Numbered from the stretch's first letter, positions 18,420 to 27,906 are shown. The stretch is DNA of 38,872 bases from Promethearchaeota archaeon (GCA_016839635.1 JAEOTV010000220.1:1-38872); one strand, 5' to 3'. A program made the numbers and translations. Notes: generated by a model not told the origin, from the sequence alone.

Positions 18420-19619
18420 TTAAAAGTCAACATCTTTTCCATCATAAGCATAGGTATAAAGTTTTATAAATTCTTCCTTATTGGGGGTTCTTGGAGCCAT
18501 TGTACCACATATATCTTGAAAGCATAAACCAATTAACTTACTTAAATTTTTCTCAAAATCATCTTTACTAATTCCCAAATCCTTAAGGTTATTTATAAAA
18601 TCCACTTCTCTTTGAAGGATCTTAATCTTTTTTACGACATTGTAAGCAGCTTTCTTGTTATCCTCATCCCATTTCGCCCATCCTAATTTTTTTGCGAGAT
18701 CTGAATTCACCATAATAGATTCGTTGTTTTCACCTGTTGCATTCAAGCAATATTGTGTAATATATGAAAGAAAAAGACCAACTGATTGTCCATGATGGGT
18801 ATGGAAAATTGCACTCAAGCTATGGCCCATAGCATGACCAATATGAGCTTGACTATTCCCAAAAGCCAAACCAGCCATGGTTGCTGCTTGGTGTAAATAA
18901 TCGCGAGCTTCCATGTTATTTCCGTCTTTATGTGCAATTGGTAAGTATTTAAAGATAAGTTCGATTGCCTTTATTCCTAAAGCATTCGAAAACTCATTAT
19001 TCCAACTAGATAAACATCCTTCCATTGCATGAGCTAATGCATCAAATGCAGAATTGACAGTTAATTTTGGAGGCATTCCCTTTGGAAAGAGGGGATCAAC
19101 TATTGCGTAGGTGGGAACTACGGAAGGGTGATTAGTTGCTGCCTTTCTCCAGATTCCATTTTGAAATCTAGAAATAACTACTGCCCAAGTTACCTCTGCT
19201 CCTGTTCCTGAAGTTGTAGGAATTGCAACCAATTTTGCTTTATTCGCAAAGTCAAATAATTTATCATTAAAATTATGGATATCATCCAATGTGTATTCGG
19301 GATATTCATACATTGCCCATATAGCTTTTGCTGAATCTATAACTGATCCCCCACCTAAAGCTATTATTAAATCAGGTTCATAAATATTACAAAGTTCCTT
19401 TCCTTTCATCACATCATCTTCATGAGGAGCTGGGACTACGTCTGTAAATACAGTATAACTTTTACTGAATTTAACAAGTTTATCTGTAAGGACTTTTAGA
19501 TATCCTAAATCTTCAATTATCTTATCAGTGACAATAAAGCATTTGTTTCCTTTTATTTTTTCCAAATAATTTAATGCATCTTCGCCATATATTATATTTG
19601 GAGTATAAAAATGCCACAT
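18420..19619 (-). CDS. Iron-containing alcohol dehydrogenase
   Basis: Group III, metal-dependent alcohol dehydrogenase family; reduces aldehydes/ketones or oxidises alcohols with NAD(P). The nucleotide-binding ALGGGSVIDSAK is at residues 87-98. Metal ligands expected in the family are present: D193 and H197 in AFDALAHAME, H262 in GHAMGH and H276 in HTHHGQ. Length 399 is typical (about 380-400). The ATG at 19619 is preceded by AAAGGTGA at about a 10-nt spacing. It is divergent from the SCP2-like gene at 19791. Substrate not inferable; an alcohol or butanol dehydrogenase-type role in disposing of reducing equivalents is reasonable. Confidence 0.9.
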   Translation of the reverse strand: MWHFYTPNIIYGEDALNYLEKIKGNKCFIVTDKIIEDLGYLKVLTDKLVKFSKSYTVFTDVVPAPHEDDVMKGKELCNIYEPDLIIALGGGSVIDSAKAIWAMYEYPEYTLDDIHNFNDKLFDFANKAKLVAIPTTSGTGAEVTWAVVISRFQNGIWRKAATNHPSVVPTYAIVDPLFPKGMPPKLTVNSAFDALAHAMEGCLSSWNNEFSNALGIKAIELIFKYLPIAHKDGNNMEARDYLHQAATMAGLAFGNSQAHIGHAMGHSLSAIFHTHHGQSVGLFLSYITQYCLNATGENNESIMVNSDLAKKLGWAKWDEDNKKAAYNVVKKIKILQREVDFINNLKDLGISKDDFEKNLSKLIGLCFQDICGTMAPRTPNKEEFIKLYTYAYDGKDVDF

Positions 19620-19790
19620 TTATATTTTTCACCTTTAATTTTCAATTTAGATTTGTATTTTTTCTAAATTTTGAAATTTATATTTATGATTTTATTAAAT
19701 CTAATATTCAAATTAAAATTAAATAAAAAATTCTATTAAAAATAAGTTTCATTTTAAAATAATTAGGAAATTAGGAAGGTTGATTAAAAT

Positions 19791-20198
19791 ATGGAAGAAT
19801 CAGAACAAGATAATTTATTTATAACATTTCAGCAAACTATTGAAAGTGTAATAAAAGAAAAGAGAACAAACCCAAAAAATAAAAAAACGTTAGATAAATT
19901 CAATGCTAGAATCATTATAGGTTTGCAAATTGATGAAGATTACTATTTTTGGGTAAATTTAGTTGCCAAAGATGGAAATTATTCCCTAGGAAAAGGAAAA
20001 TTAGACGAGTATGATTTAGAACTAAAAGCAGCCCCAGAGGATTTAGTTTTTTTTGTAAACGGGGAAAATTCAGTTCTTAATATGATGTTTAAAAATAGTC
20101 AATTTGGATATAAAAAATTAAGATTCTCAAAGGGATCAACAGGAAAACGCAATTTAGGTATTTTATTAAAGCTTTCAAAAATTCTCGTTTTAGATTAA
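19791..20198 (+). CDS. SCP2-like lipid-binding domain protein
   Basis: A 135-residue single-domain protein. The second half (DLELKAAPEDLVFFVNG, then a KLRFSKGST strand) follows the SCP2 sterol-carrier pattern of strands, an exposed helix and a final K-rich strand and helix. SCP2 domains bind lipids, fatty acyl-CoA or sterols in a hydrophobic tunnel. Similarity is weaker than for the clear SCP2 gene at 27968, so the assignment is moderate. It is divergent from the alcohol dehydrogenase and converges on the Vps29-like gene with a 16-bp gap. The ATG follows AAGGTTGATT, a reasonable Shine-Dalgarno site. Confidence 0.55.
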   Translation: MEESEQDNLFITFQQTIESVIKEKRTNPKNKKTLDKFNARIIIGLQIDEDYYFWVNLVAKDGNYSLGKGKLDEYDLELKAAPEDLVFFVNGENSVLNMMFKNSQFGYKKLRFSKGSTGKRNLGILLKLSKILVLD

Positions 20199-20214
20199 GT
20201 GGTTTTTTGAACAT

Positions 20215-20847
20215 TTAAATATTTTTTTTATAAATTTGGCTATTTTTAAAGACGAAATTAGACTCTAAAACTTCCATTTCTCTTATTTGCTTATTAATTT
20301 GGAAAAGATTTATGGTAATTTCCTTATTTCTATTATTTATATGTAATTCAATAAAAGAAGGGATCCCACTTGCTAAAAAAGACCATGCACCAGTTGTACT
20401 TCCTGGATTTATTAATAGTATCCCTTTTTTCGTTAAAAAAACTTCCTCTTTATGTGTATGACCGGACACTAAAATATTATAATCTTTTTCTTGAGCTAAA
20501 ATTTCTAATTGATCATGGTCACCTCGGGGTCTTATTTGTGCTCCATGTGTTAAACCTAAAGTAATTTTTTCATTATCTTCAAAAAATATTTCTAATTTTT
20601 GATAATTAGGTGAATCACGATTCCCATAATAAAAATCCATATTTCCACTTACTTTGAATAAAGTTTTTTGTGTTTTTTGGTTCAAGAAGTCAATTAATTT
20701 TGGGAAATTTATTAAATCTCCTGTAAAAAAAGTATAATGAAAAAGTTCTTCCTGTGTTATTTCATTTAGTTTTTCATATATTTGCGAAGGTAGATCTTTT
20801 GCACGAACAGGTACATGAGCATCTCCTATTAGTAATATGCGAACCAT
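20215..20847 (-). CDS. Vps29-like metallophosphoesterase
   Basis: A 210-residue calcineurin-like phosphoesterase of the YfcE/Vps29 group. The metal-site residues are all present: D9 and H11 (GDAHVP), D44 (TGDL), N69 (SGNMD), H101 (THGAQ), H130 and H132 (SGHTH). Three signatures are closer to eukaryotic Vps29 than to YfcE: GDAHVPVRAKDLP, the HGAQIRPRGD segment, and LINPGSTTGAW followed by IPSF. Eukaryotic Vps29 is a retromer scaffold with a degenerate active site; here the site is intact, so a phosphodiesterase is likely, although a scaffold role is possible. It follows acdA by 9 bp and is probably the last gene of tyrS-acdA-vps29-like. Confidence 0.8.
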   Translation of the reverse strand: MVRILLIGDAHVPVRAKDLPSQIYEKLNEITQEELFHYTFFTGDLINFPKLIDFLNQKTQKTLFKVSGNMDFYYGNRDSPNYQKLEIFFEDNEKITLGLTHGAQIRPRGDHDQLEILAQEKDYNILVSGHTHKEEVFLTKKGILLINPGSTTGAWSFLASGIPSFIELHINNRNKEITINLFQINKQIREMEVLESNFVFKNSQIYKKNI

Positions 20848-20856
20848 GATAATAAA

Positions 20857-22335
20857 TTAATTATAATTTTTGTTTTTTGAATCTTGGACAAGGATCCAGA
20901 AGTTTTTAATCATATCTTCTAAACTGGGAAAGGTTGGTATGTTATGGTCGGCCATATATCGGGAAACTCGTTGAACTTCTTTAAGTTCACCAATAAGCCA
21001 AAAGAATATAGGTTTTGATACATGATTGATGCTATCAACTATTTGTTTGTAATTAGTAAAACTTCTGAATTGTTTTGAGCAAAACATCATATTGAGGATT
21101 CCTTCAATTTTTTCATCTTCTAGCAATAATTTATATACTGAAATTGTAATTTCTCCAGGATTCTTATTATCCATCATGGCTTTCTCCATTGCGGGCCAAA
21201 TATCTATGAGCGCAAATCGATTCGGAGGCATCCATTTTGGAAAAACGTCTAAAAGGGTATTATATATTTTATCTCCAAAAATAGGGAACTTTAAACCATA
21301 TTCAACGGTAATATCAGCAACTATGGTACCCGCGCCACCTGATCCAGTAATAAAAGAAATATTTCCTTTTTTAGGCATAATTTTGTTTTTATCATACATC
21401 ATCGAAAAAGTTCGAGCAAATTGAAACAATTCATGGAAATTTTTAGCTTCAATTACTCCAGATTGCTTTATTATAGCTTTAATCAATTGTGAATTCTCTG
21501 CTAATGCACCTGTATGACTTAAAGTAGCTTTTTGGCCTTGTAGAGTCAAACCTCCTTTAACAAGAATTATTGTTTTGTTAGGTTTTTCTCTTGCTTTCCT
21601 ACACAATTCTATAAATTTTCTCGGATTCTTAAAGGATTCAAGATATATAGCAATAACATTAACTGAAGGATCTTCTAAAAAATATTCTAAAAATTCAATT
21701 TCGCTTAAATCCATTTTATTTCCAATTGAACATGAATATCTAATACCCAAATCGGAATATTTCTCCATCATATATAATAAATAACCACCATTCAACATCC
21801 CTGACTGACTAATTATAGCAATATTACCAGTTTTATATTGGGAAAAGACAGCAAAACTAGTGAAAAATCCCCCCTTTTTATTATCTTTTGAATCACTATC
21901 TCCCTCAATTGAGGTAAGGCCCATACAATTAGGTCCAACAATTCTTAGTTTGGTAAAATTATCAGTGATCTTTAAAATTTGATCTCTTAATTCGAGTCCT
22001 TTTTCACCTACTTCCTCAAACCCTGACGCTTCAATAATTGCCCCCTTAACCCCTTTCGCCACACAATCTTTTAAGATTTCAGGAATTACTCGATTTGGAA
22101 TATAAAATACAGCAATATCCACATCATCATCTATCTCCAAAATAGATTTCTTGAATTCTAATCCAAATAATTCTCCTTCTGAATTAGGATTCACGGGATA
22201 AATTTTCCCTTTAAAATTATTTGTAACAAGATTATCTACAATTCGGTGTCCGCCTTTTGTTAGATTTTTAGATGCACCAATTACAGCGACAGATTTTGGA
22301 TTTAAAAATAAATCAATTATTTCTTTATTTGACAA
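20857..22335 (-). CDS. acdA: Acetyl-CoA synthetase (ADP-forming), alpha subunit
   Basis: CoA-binding and ligase subunit of the ADP-forming acyl-CoA synthetase. The Rossmann CoA-binding part opens with PKSVAVIGASKN (13-24) and continues with YPVNP and IVGPNCMGL (132-140). H274 in TLSHTGALA is the phosphorylated catalytic His of the family. Length 492 is close to the ~460 of the Thermococcales alpha subunit and lacks the beta domain, so it needs the separate beta subunit at 256-954. The start is a TTG at 22335, as no ATG exists before the conserved CoA-binding motif. tyrS lies 28 bp upstream and the Vps29-like gene 9 bp downstream. The substrate range is unknown. Confidence 0.88.
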   Translation of the reverse strand: MSNKEIIDLFLNPKSVAVIGASKNLTKGGHRIVDNLVTNNFKGKIYPVNPNSEGELFGLEFKKSILEIDDDVDIAVFYIPNRVIPEILKDCVAKGVKGAIIEASGFEEVGEKGLELRDQILKITDNFTKLRIVGPNCMGLTSIEGDSDSKDNKKGGFFTSFAVFSQYKTGNIAIISQSGMLNGGYLLYMMEKYSDLGIRYSCSIGNKMDLSEIEFLEYFLEDPSVNVIAIYLESFKNPRKFIELCRKAREKPNKTIILVKGGLTLQGQKATLSHTGALAENSQLIKAIIKQSGVIEAKNFHELFQFARTFSMMYDKNKIMPKKGNISFITGSGGAGTIVADITVEYGLKFPIFGDKIYNTLLDVFPKWMPPNRFALIDIWPAMEKAMMDNKNPGEITISVYKLLLEDEKIEGILNMMFCSKQFRSFTNYKQIVDSINHVSKPIFFWLIGELKEVQRVSRYMADHNIPTFPSLEDMIKNFWILVQDSKNKNYN

Positions 22336-22363
22336 TGTTATACCAGTTCCTTGGTCTTCTTAT

Positions 22364-23467
22364 TTAAATTTCTTTATATTTTCTATATTCTTTTTGAACA
22401 AATTGATATAAATTTTTTGCATTTTCATCTTTTTCAAAATACATTATAACAGGAGCTAAAAATTGGTTAAGATATTTAACAACTGCTAATTTTAAGTCTG
22501 GTGGATTCAATTTCCCTTCACTGTAGTCTTTTTCCAATTCCTTATAAGAGCTATAATTAACTTTTCCACCATATTTCTCGGGACGTTCAATTTCAAATAG
22601 ATCAACAAGTTCAAAAATGATATATTTACAATATTCTAAAACAGGATTTTCATCGATCTGTTTAGGTGGGCAATAAGCTTTATTTATCTTGCGTTTTACA
22701 TCATCAGGGGAATCTAACATAAAGATCGATGAATCAGGATCAGATTTAGACATTTTAATTTGTATAGTTCTTTCGACACCAGTTAAATCTGAAGATGGGG
22801 GTTTATTTAGTCCCATTAACATGTGATGATGGATTGCTACTGGTTTAGGTTTATTTAATTTTTTAGCAACCTCTCTTGCCAACATATTTACTTTTCTTTG
22901 ATCTAAACCAAGTTGGCAAATATCAGCGGGGAGATAAAAAATATCGGCGCACTGCATCAAAGGATATAGAATTTGAGAAGCATAAAGTTTATCAGATTCA
23001 CTTCTTCCCATAATTTGCGTACATCGTTTTACTCTTTTTAATGTTGTTTCTATTCCTATTTTAAGTACTAATTCCCAGTATTTATCTTCTTTTACAAGAT
23101 CTGAGGCATAGATAAATTCGATTTTACTTAAATCCATTCCACATACTTTCCAAACATCAATGAAAAAATCTCCTACTTTTTTAATTACTTCTAAATTACC
23201 CCCAAATTTCTTATTAGCAGCGGCATGCCAATCTGCAACCAGAAATTTAAAGCGAATCCCTGCTTTTGTAATTTTATTAACGTTAATAGCTCTTAAAAGT
23301 CCTTGAGCAATATGTATATTTCCTGAAGGTTCAAAACCGTCATATGCATAAATCTCTTTGTTATGCTCAACTTTCCATTTAATCAATTGTTTTAATTCAT
23401 CTAAGTCTATAATTTCCTCTCCGACTTCTTCCAATAAAGCGATTTTTTCATCTAAAGTTAAAGACAT
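22364..23467 (-). CDS. tyrS: Tyrosyl-tRNA synthetase, archaeal/eukaryotic type
   Basis: Class I aminoacyl-tRNA synthetase that charges tRNA-Tyr. The HIGH-type motif GNIHIAQG and the KMSKSDPDSSI loop are clear. AYDGFEPSG, ADICQLGLDQRK and the absence of a bacterial S4 domain identify the archaeal/eukaryotic form. From the ATG at 23467 it has 367 residues. A GTG four codons upstream extends the frame, but a TATA box at 23486-23494 places the transcription start at about the ATG, so the ATG is chosen. It is the first gene of a run with acdA and the Vps29-like gene. Confidence 0.95.
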   Translation of the reverse strand: MSLTLDEKIALLEEVGEEIIDLDELKQLIKWKVEHNKEIYAYDGFEPSGNIHIAQGLLRAINVNKITKAGIRFKFLVADWHAAANKKFGGNLEVIKKVGDFFIDVWKVCGMDLSKIEFIYASDLVKEDKYWELVLKIGIETTLKRVKRCTQIMGRSESDKLYASQILYPLMQCADIFYLPADICQLGLDQRKVNMLAREVAKKLNKPKPVAIHHHMLMGLNKPPSSDLTGVERTIQIKMSKSDPDSSIFMLDSPDDVKRKINKAYCPPKQIDENPVLEYCKYIIFELVDLFEIERPEKYGGKVNYSSYKELEKDYSEGKLNPPDLKLAVVKYLNQFLAPVIMYFEKDENAKNLYQFVQKEYRKYKEI

Positions 23468-23485
23468 ATTATCATTCACTAAACA

Positions 23486-23494
23486 GTATATAAA
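23486..23494 (-). promoter_or_regulatory. TATA box of the tyrS-acdA-vps29-like run
   Basis: Minus-strand TTTATATAC is centred about 23 bp before the ATG at 23467, so the transcript should start at or within a few bases of that ATG, giving a leaderless or nearly leaderless mRNA. This also argues against the in-frame GTG at 23479. Confidence 0.5.
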
Positions 23495-23596
23495 TTAGGA
23501 AATTATTTGGTTGATATAACCTTTATGGAATTTAGAAATTCATTGTTAATCAGTTATAATTTGTTATAAGAAATCCTAATTTCTTTATGAAAATTA

Positions 23597-24145
23597 TTAT
23601 TCATTACCAATTTTTAATCGATATAGACCTCCAGGAAGCCATAAAATGATCCCTAGTAGAACGCCGAGTAAAAAAGTAATAGAATCGTTCCATAAAAAAA
23701 TTTTATAAACCAATGTTATTGTAAGTACTACAAATCCAACTAGAAATCTTAAGGGATGTTTAAATTTATTATTTATTGCTTGATGAAGTATATAGAATAA
23801 TATAATAATTGCATGACCGCTTAATGGAACTCTTATAATATATCTAATGAAAGAAAATAATCCAACGAAAATACATTCAATTAACAATAAAATGTACATA
23901 TTTCGCTCTTCTTTTTCATTCCAGAGCCAAATTATCTCACCGATTAAAATCCCAAAGGGGAAAAAAATTGAAATCATGTATAATGGAGGTGTATAAATAC
24001 TTAATGTTTCAGTAGCAGTAACAACTAATGGATAACCTATGATCGAGAAAAAAATTATCGAAAGGATAGTAACTATCAATCCCGTTCCATAAATGATTAC
24101 TGGTTCCCTTATCGAAGGTTTTAACTTAGTCAACATGACTTTCAT
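23597..24145 (-). CDS. Polytopic membrane protein, weakly PAP2-like
   Basis: A 182-residue protein with about five or six membrane helices (about 16-40, 51-74, 82-100, 107-122, 131-150, 156-173). I do not recognise the family. The order R-x3-RVPLSGHA (101-112) followed by a YKIFLWNDSITFLLGVLLG helix resembles motifs 2 and 3 of PAP2 lipid phosphatases, but the essential motif-3 histidine and arginine are not there, so it is at best an inactive or distant relative. The ATG at 24145 is preceded by AGTGATAG. It stands alone between tyrS and ppdK. Confidence 0.6.
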   Translation of the reverse strand: MKVMLTKLKPSIREPVIIYGTGLIVTILSIIFFSIIGYPLVVTATETLSIYTPPLYMISIFFPFGILIGEIIWLWNEKEERNMYILLLIECIFVGLFSFIRYIIRVPLSGHAIIILFYILHQAINNKFKHPLRFLVGFVVLTITLVYKIFLWNDSITFLLGVLLGIILWLPGGLYRLKIGNE

Positions 24146-24236
24146 AATTTACTATCACTTAGGTAGTTGAAATCTATAATTTTAGAGTTGAGATAATGAA
24201 AATATATAATTTATTTAAAGAAAGTATAAATAAAAC

Positions 24237-26930
24237 TTATTTTTTGCGTTCCTCGATCACAGCTTGAGCAGCAGCAATACGTGCAACTGGAATTCGAAAA
24301 GGTGAACAAGAAACATAATTTAATCCGATGGAATGAGCAAATTTAATTGAGCTTGGTTCACCACCATGTTCTCCACAGACTCCTAATTTCAGATCAGGTC
24401 TAGTTTTTTTGCCTAGTTCAATAGCCAATTTCATTAATTTTCCAACACCCTCTTGATCAAGAATTTCGAACGGATTATGTTCTAATAATTCTTTATTTAA
24501 GTAGATTGGTAGAAATTTTCCTTCAGCATCGTCTCGTGAGAAACCGAATGTCATTTGAGTTAAGTCATTTGTACCAAAAGAAAAGAATTCTGCTTCGCTT
24601 GCAATTTCATCAGCTGTTAAGGCAGCTCTAGGAATTTCTATCATTGTACCAAACTTATATTCTAAATCCACATTATAACTTTTAATTGTGTCTAAAGCTA
24701 CTTCCATCAATTGTGCCTTAACAAATTGCAATTCAGAAATCATTCCTACAAGAGGAATCATCACCTCTGGTATTACGTCAATTCCATTGAGTTTAAGCTC
24801 ACAAGCTGCCTGAAAAATAGCTTTTACTTGCATTTCATTGATTTCAGGCCATACAATTCCTAACCTACAACCCCTTAAGCCCATCATGGGGTTTTCTTCA
24901 GAGAGTGACCTGATTAAAGCGATAACTTTACTTTTTTTCTTAATTTCTTTATCTAAGGGACTAGAATCTAATAATGACCTTGATAAGGCATTCGTCATTT
25001 TGAGCTCTTGACTTTCTAATAACACAGTAGATAACTCAGGTAAAAACTCATGTAATGGAGGATCCAATAACCTGATCGTAACTGGCTTTCCTTGCATTAT
25101 TTTAAAAATTTCATAAAAATCTTGTTTTTGCCATGGTAAAATTTTATTAAGAGCATCTTGGCGATCCTCTGTTGTTCGAGCCATAATCATATTTTGGACT
25201 GTTGGGAGCCGATCTTGTGCCATGAACATATGTTCTGTCCTGCAAAGCCCAATTCCCTCAGCACCAAATTCCAAAGCTTTTTCTGCATCAATAGGTGTGT
25301 CAGCATTAGCCCTTACGCCTATTTTTTTTATACTATCAGCTATTTCTAATAACTCTAGGAATTCTCCTTTTATTTCGGGCTCAACAAGAGAAACTTTTCC
25401 CTCAATAATACTTCCTGTTGTTCCGTCAATAGTTATCCAATCGCCTTCTTTAATTACCATTTCAGCAACTCTAAACTCTCTATTTTCCTCATCAATCTCG
25501 ACATCTTGGGCACCAACAACAGCTGGTTTACCCATTCCTCTAGCTACAACAGCAGCATGCGATGTTTTTCCACCAAATTGAGTTAATACTCCTGCTGCGG
25601 CATACAAACCATGAACATCTTCTGGTTTGGTTTGTGGACGTACTAATATTATCTCATTTTGTTCTTGATTCGCCAATTCCTCTGCCCGATCAGAGTCAAA
25701 AATAGCGACTCCCGAAACAGCACCAGGTGACGCATTAATACCATGAGCTAAGACATGGATAATTGAATTTTCATCAATACTTTTAAACAATAATTTAGCA
25801 ATTTTTTTTGGATCAATACTCATTATTGCTTCTTCTTTAGATATTAATCCCTCTTTAACCATATCAACAGCAATTTTGACAGCAGCAGAGGGTGTTCTTT
25901 TTCCGTTACGTGTTTGCAAAATATTTAATTTTCCATCCTCTATTGTAAATTCGATATCTTGCATATCTCTGTAGTGTGTTTCCAAATTCTCCATTGTTTT
26001 AAGTAGTTCTTTATAAATTTTCGGAAACTCGTCTTTCATTTCTTCAAGCTTTTTAGGGGTTCTAATACCTGCTACGACATCCTCTCCTTGGGCATTTGCT
26101 AAGTACTCACCAAATTTTATATTCTCTCCTGTTGAAGGATCTCTAGTAAAAGCAACTCCAGTAGCAGAATTCCAACCTTTGTTTCCAAATACCATTGTTT
26201 GAATATTAACAGCCGTACCGAAATCTGGAATGTTGTTGATTTTTCGATATGTAAGAGCTCTTCTGGTATTCCATGATTTAAAGACTGCTTCGATTGCTAA
26301 AAATAACTGTTTGAAAGGATCCTGCGGAAAAGGGGAACCAATTTCTTTCTCATATAATGCTTTATAATCAGCTATAATTTTTTGTAAATCCTTTACCTCT
26401 AAATCTGTGTCTTGAGCATTGCGATCAAGAGCTCTTTTATATTTGTCTAGAATTCTCTCGAATTTTTCATCTCCAATCCCCATTACAACGTCTCCGAACA
26501 TTTGGATGAATCTACGATAAGAATCATAAGCGAAACGGGGATTTTCTGTTTGTTCACCTAATCCCAAAACACTTTGGTCATTTAGCCCCAGATTGAGTAC
26601 GGTATCCATCATTCCGGGCATCGAAATCGGTGCACCGCTCCTGACTGAGACTAGCAGTGGATCTTTAACGTCTCCAAACTTCTTATCAGTAGCATTTTCT
26701 AGAATCTTTAATTGATCAATAACCTTAGGTCTTAGCTGAACAATTACCTTTTCAGGATTCCCAAAGTAGGATAAGCACGCTTCAGTTGTTATTGTAAAAC
26801 CTGGCGGAATATTAAGTCCTAACTTAGTCATTTCAGCGAGATTTGCTCCCTTACCACCAAGGAGATTTTTCAAATCCTTATTACCTTCATTAAAATCATA
26901 GACAAATTTCTTGTTTTCAGTTGTTGTCAT
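24237..26930 (-). CDS. ppdK: Pyruvate, phosphate dikinase
   Basis: Interconverts pyruvate + ATP + phosphate with phosphoenolpyruvate + AMP + pyrophosphate. The N-terminal nucleotide-binding domain starts with LLGGKGANLAEM (24-35). The swivelling phosphohistidine domain has GGKTSHAAVVARG with His458, close to His455 of the Clostridium enzyme. The C-terminal PEP/pyruvate barrel ends with LGVCGEHGGEP near residue 850, whose Cys is the catalytic acid. GFSRDD and FSFGTNDLTQ are also present. Length 897 is typical (~875-900), and the MPGMMDTVLNLG motif separates it from PEP synthase. A TATA box at 26991-27000 and GGTAAAG before the ATG support this start. In an anaerobe it may run in either direction. 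Confidence 0.96.
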   Translation of the reverse strand: MTTTENKKFVYDFNEGNKDLKNLLGGKGANLAEMTKLGLNIPPGFTITTEACLSYFGNPEKVIVQLRPKVIDQLKILENATDKKFGDVKDPLLVSVRSGAPISMPGMMDTVLNLGLNDQSVLGLGEQTENPRFAYDSYRRFIQMFGDVVMGIGDEKFERILDKYKRALDRNAQDTDLEVKDLQKIIADYKALYEKEIGSPFPQDPFKQLFLAIEAVFKSWNTRRALTYRKINNIPDFGTAVNIQTMVFGNKGWNSATGVAFTRDPSTGENIKFGEYLANAQGEDVVAGIRTPKKLEEMKDEFPKIYKELLKTMENLETHYRDMQDIEFTIEDGKLNILQTRNGKRTPSAAVKIAVDMVKEGLISKEEAIMSIDPKKIAKLLFKSIDENSIIHVLAHGINASPGAVSGVAIFDSDRAEELANQEQNEIILVRPQTKPEDVHGLYAAAGVLTQFGGKTSHAAVVARGMGKPAVVGAQDVEIDEENREFRVAEMVIKEGDWITIDGTTGSIIEGKVSLVEPEIKGEFLELLEIADSIKKIGVRANADTPIDAEKALEFGAEGIGLCRTEHMFMAQDRLPTVQNMIMARTTEDRQDALNKILPWQKQDFYEIFKIMQGKPVTIRLLDPPLHEFLPELSTVLLESQELKMTNALSRSLLDSSPLDKEIKKKSKVIALIRSLSEENPMMGLRGCRLGIVWPEINEMQVKAIFQAACELKLNGIDVIPEVMIPLVGMISELQFVKAQLMEVALDTIKSYNVDLEYKFGTMIEIPRAALTADEIASEAEFFSFGTNDLTQMTFGFSRDDAEGKFLPIYLNKELLEHNPFEILDQEGVGKLMKLAIELGKKTRPDLKLGVCGEHGGEPSSIKFAHSIGLNYVSCSPFRIPVARIAAAQAVIEERKK

Positions 26931-26990
26931 GTTTCTTTACCAAAATCTTAATAAACATCAACTCGATAAAATACAAACAACACTCTTAGT

Positions 26991-27000
26991 TTTTATATTT
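26991..27000 (-). promoter_or_regulatory. TATA box of ppdK
   Basis: Minus-strand AAATATAAAA lies about 61-70 bp before the ppdK ATG; transcription would start near 26969, giving a ~39-nt leader that contains the GGTAAAG ribosome-binding site. Confidence 0.4.
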
Positions 27001-27096
27001 TACTTAGATGACTTGTAAAACATTTCTTATAATAGAAAAGTTTCTCTAGGGAAATAAAATTTTCGAAAATACGATAAAGAATGAACAATAAATCAT

Positions 27097-27906
27097 TTAT
27101 ATCTTATTAAAAGCATCAAGTAGTTCCCAAATTCCATTTAGAATAAAATCAGGTTTGTATTCACTCCTCTTTATCGTGTTTATATTAGTTTCTCCTGATA
27201 ATACGCAACATGTAGTTATACCTGTTTCGATGCCCATTTTTATATCAGTATAAAGACGATCTCCAAAAATAACAGCACTTTTAGGCGAAAGATCTAATTG
27301 ATCTAATTTAAAAAGAAGCATCTCTTTATTTGGTTTTCCAAAAACTTTAGGCCTTCTCTCGATTGCTTTGTAGAGAAGTGCCGCTATACCTCCAGCATCT
27401 GGAATATATCCATTCTCAGTAGGACATCTATTATCAAGATGAGTTGCAATATAAGGAAATTCTTCTTCTTGAAGAAAATAAGCAGCTTTTACTAAACGAT
27501 TATAAGTTAGTTCTTGGTCAAAAGCTAGTACCAAAATTTCAGGATCATCTTCAGTTAATTCAAATCCTTCTATAATAAATTCTTTTTTAAGAGATTGAGT
27601 TCCTAATAAAAAAATTTTCTTGTAGTTATTTCGTCTAAGATAATCTATTGTAGGATGTTGTGATAAAATAAGGTTTTCCCTATTTATCCTGAGGTTAAAT
27701 TTATTTAATTTTTTAAGGTAATCTTCTGTGGATTTACTTGAATTATTTGAGAGAAAGAAAAAATCTTTATTCTTTTTTCTTAATATTTCTATTAATTTTG
27801 GTACTCCTTGGAATAATGTATCTCCTAAATAAATTGTACCATCTAAATCAAAGAAAAAAACTTGCTTATTCGTTAATTCGAATAGGTTACTAGTATGATT
27901 ATCCAT
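27097..27906 (-). CDS. HAD superfamily phosphatase, NagD/AraL (class IIA) type
   Basis: Cytosolic phosphatase of the HAD family with a class IIA cap. Motif I FFDLDGTIYLG, motif II LSNNSSKST, the Lys of GKPNKEML and motif IV IFGDRLYTDIKMG are all present; the Asp pair of motif I is the nucleophile and acid/base. Known relatives act on phosphoglycolate, glycerol phosphate or other small phosphate esters; the substrate is not predictable. I chose the ATG at 27906, which places DLDGT near residue 20 as in the family. A longer frame from 27987 overlaps the SCP2 gene by 20 bp and adds 27 unusual Phe/Asn-rich residues. It follows the SCP2 gene after about 60 bp. Confidence 0.82.
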   Translation of the reverse strand: MDNHTSNLFELTNKQVFFFDLDGTIYLGDTLFQGVPKLIEILRKKNKDFFFLSNNSSKSTEDYLKKLNKFNLRINRENLILSQHPTIDYLRRNNYKKIFLLGTQSLKKEFIIEGFELTEDDPEILVLAFDQELTYNRLVKAAYFLQEEEFPYIATHLDNRCPTENGYIPDAGGIAALLYKAIERRPKVFGKPNKEMLLFKLDQLDLSPKSAVIFGDRLYTDIKMGIETGITTCCVLSGETNINTIKRSEYKPDFILNGIWELLDAFNKI

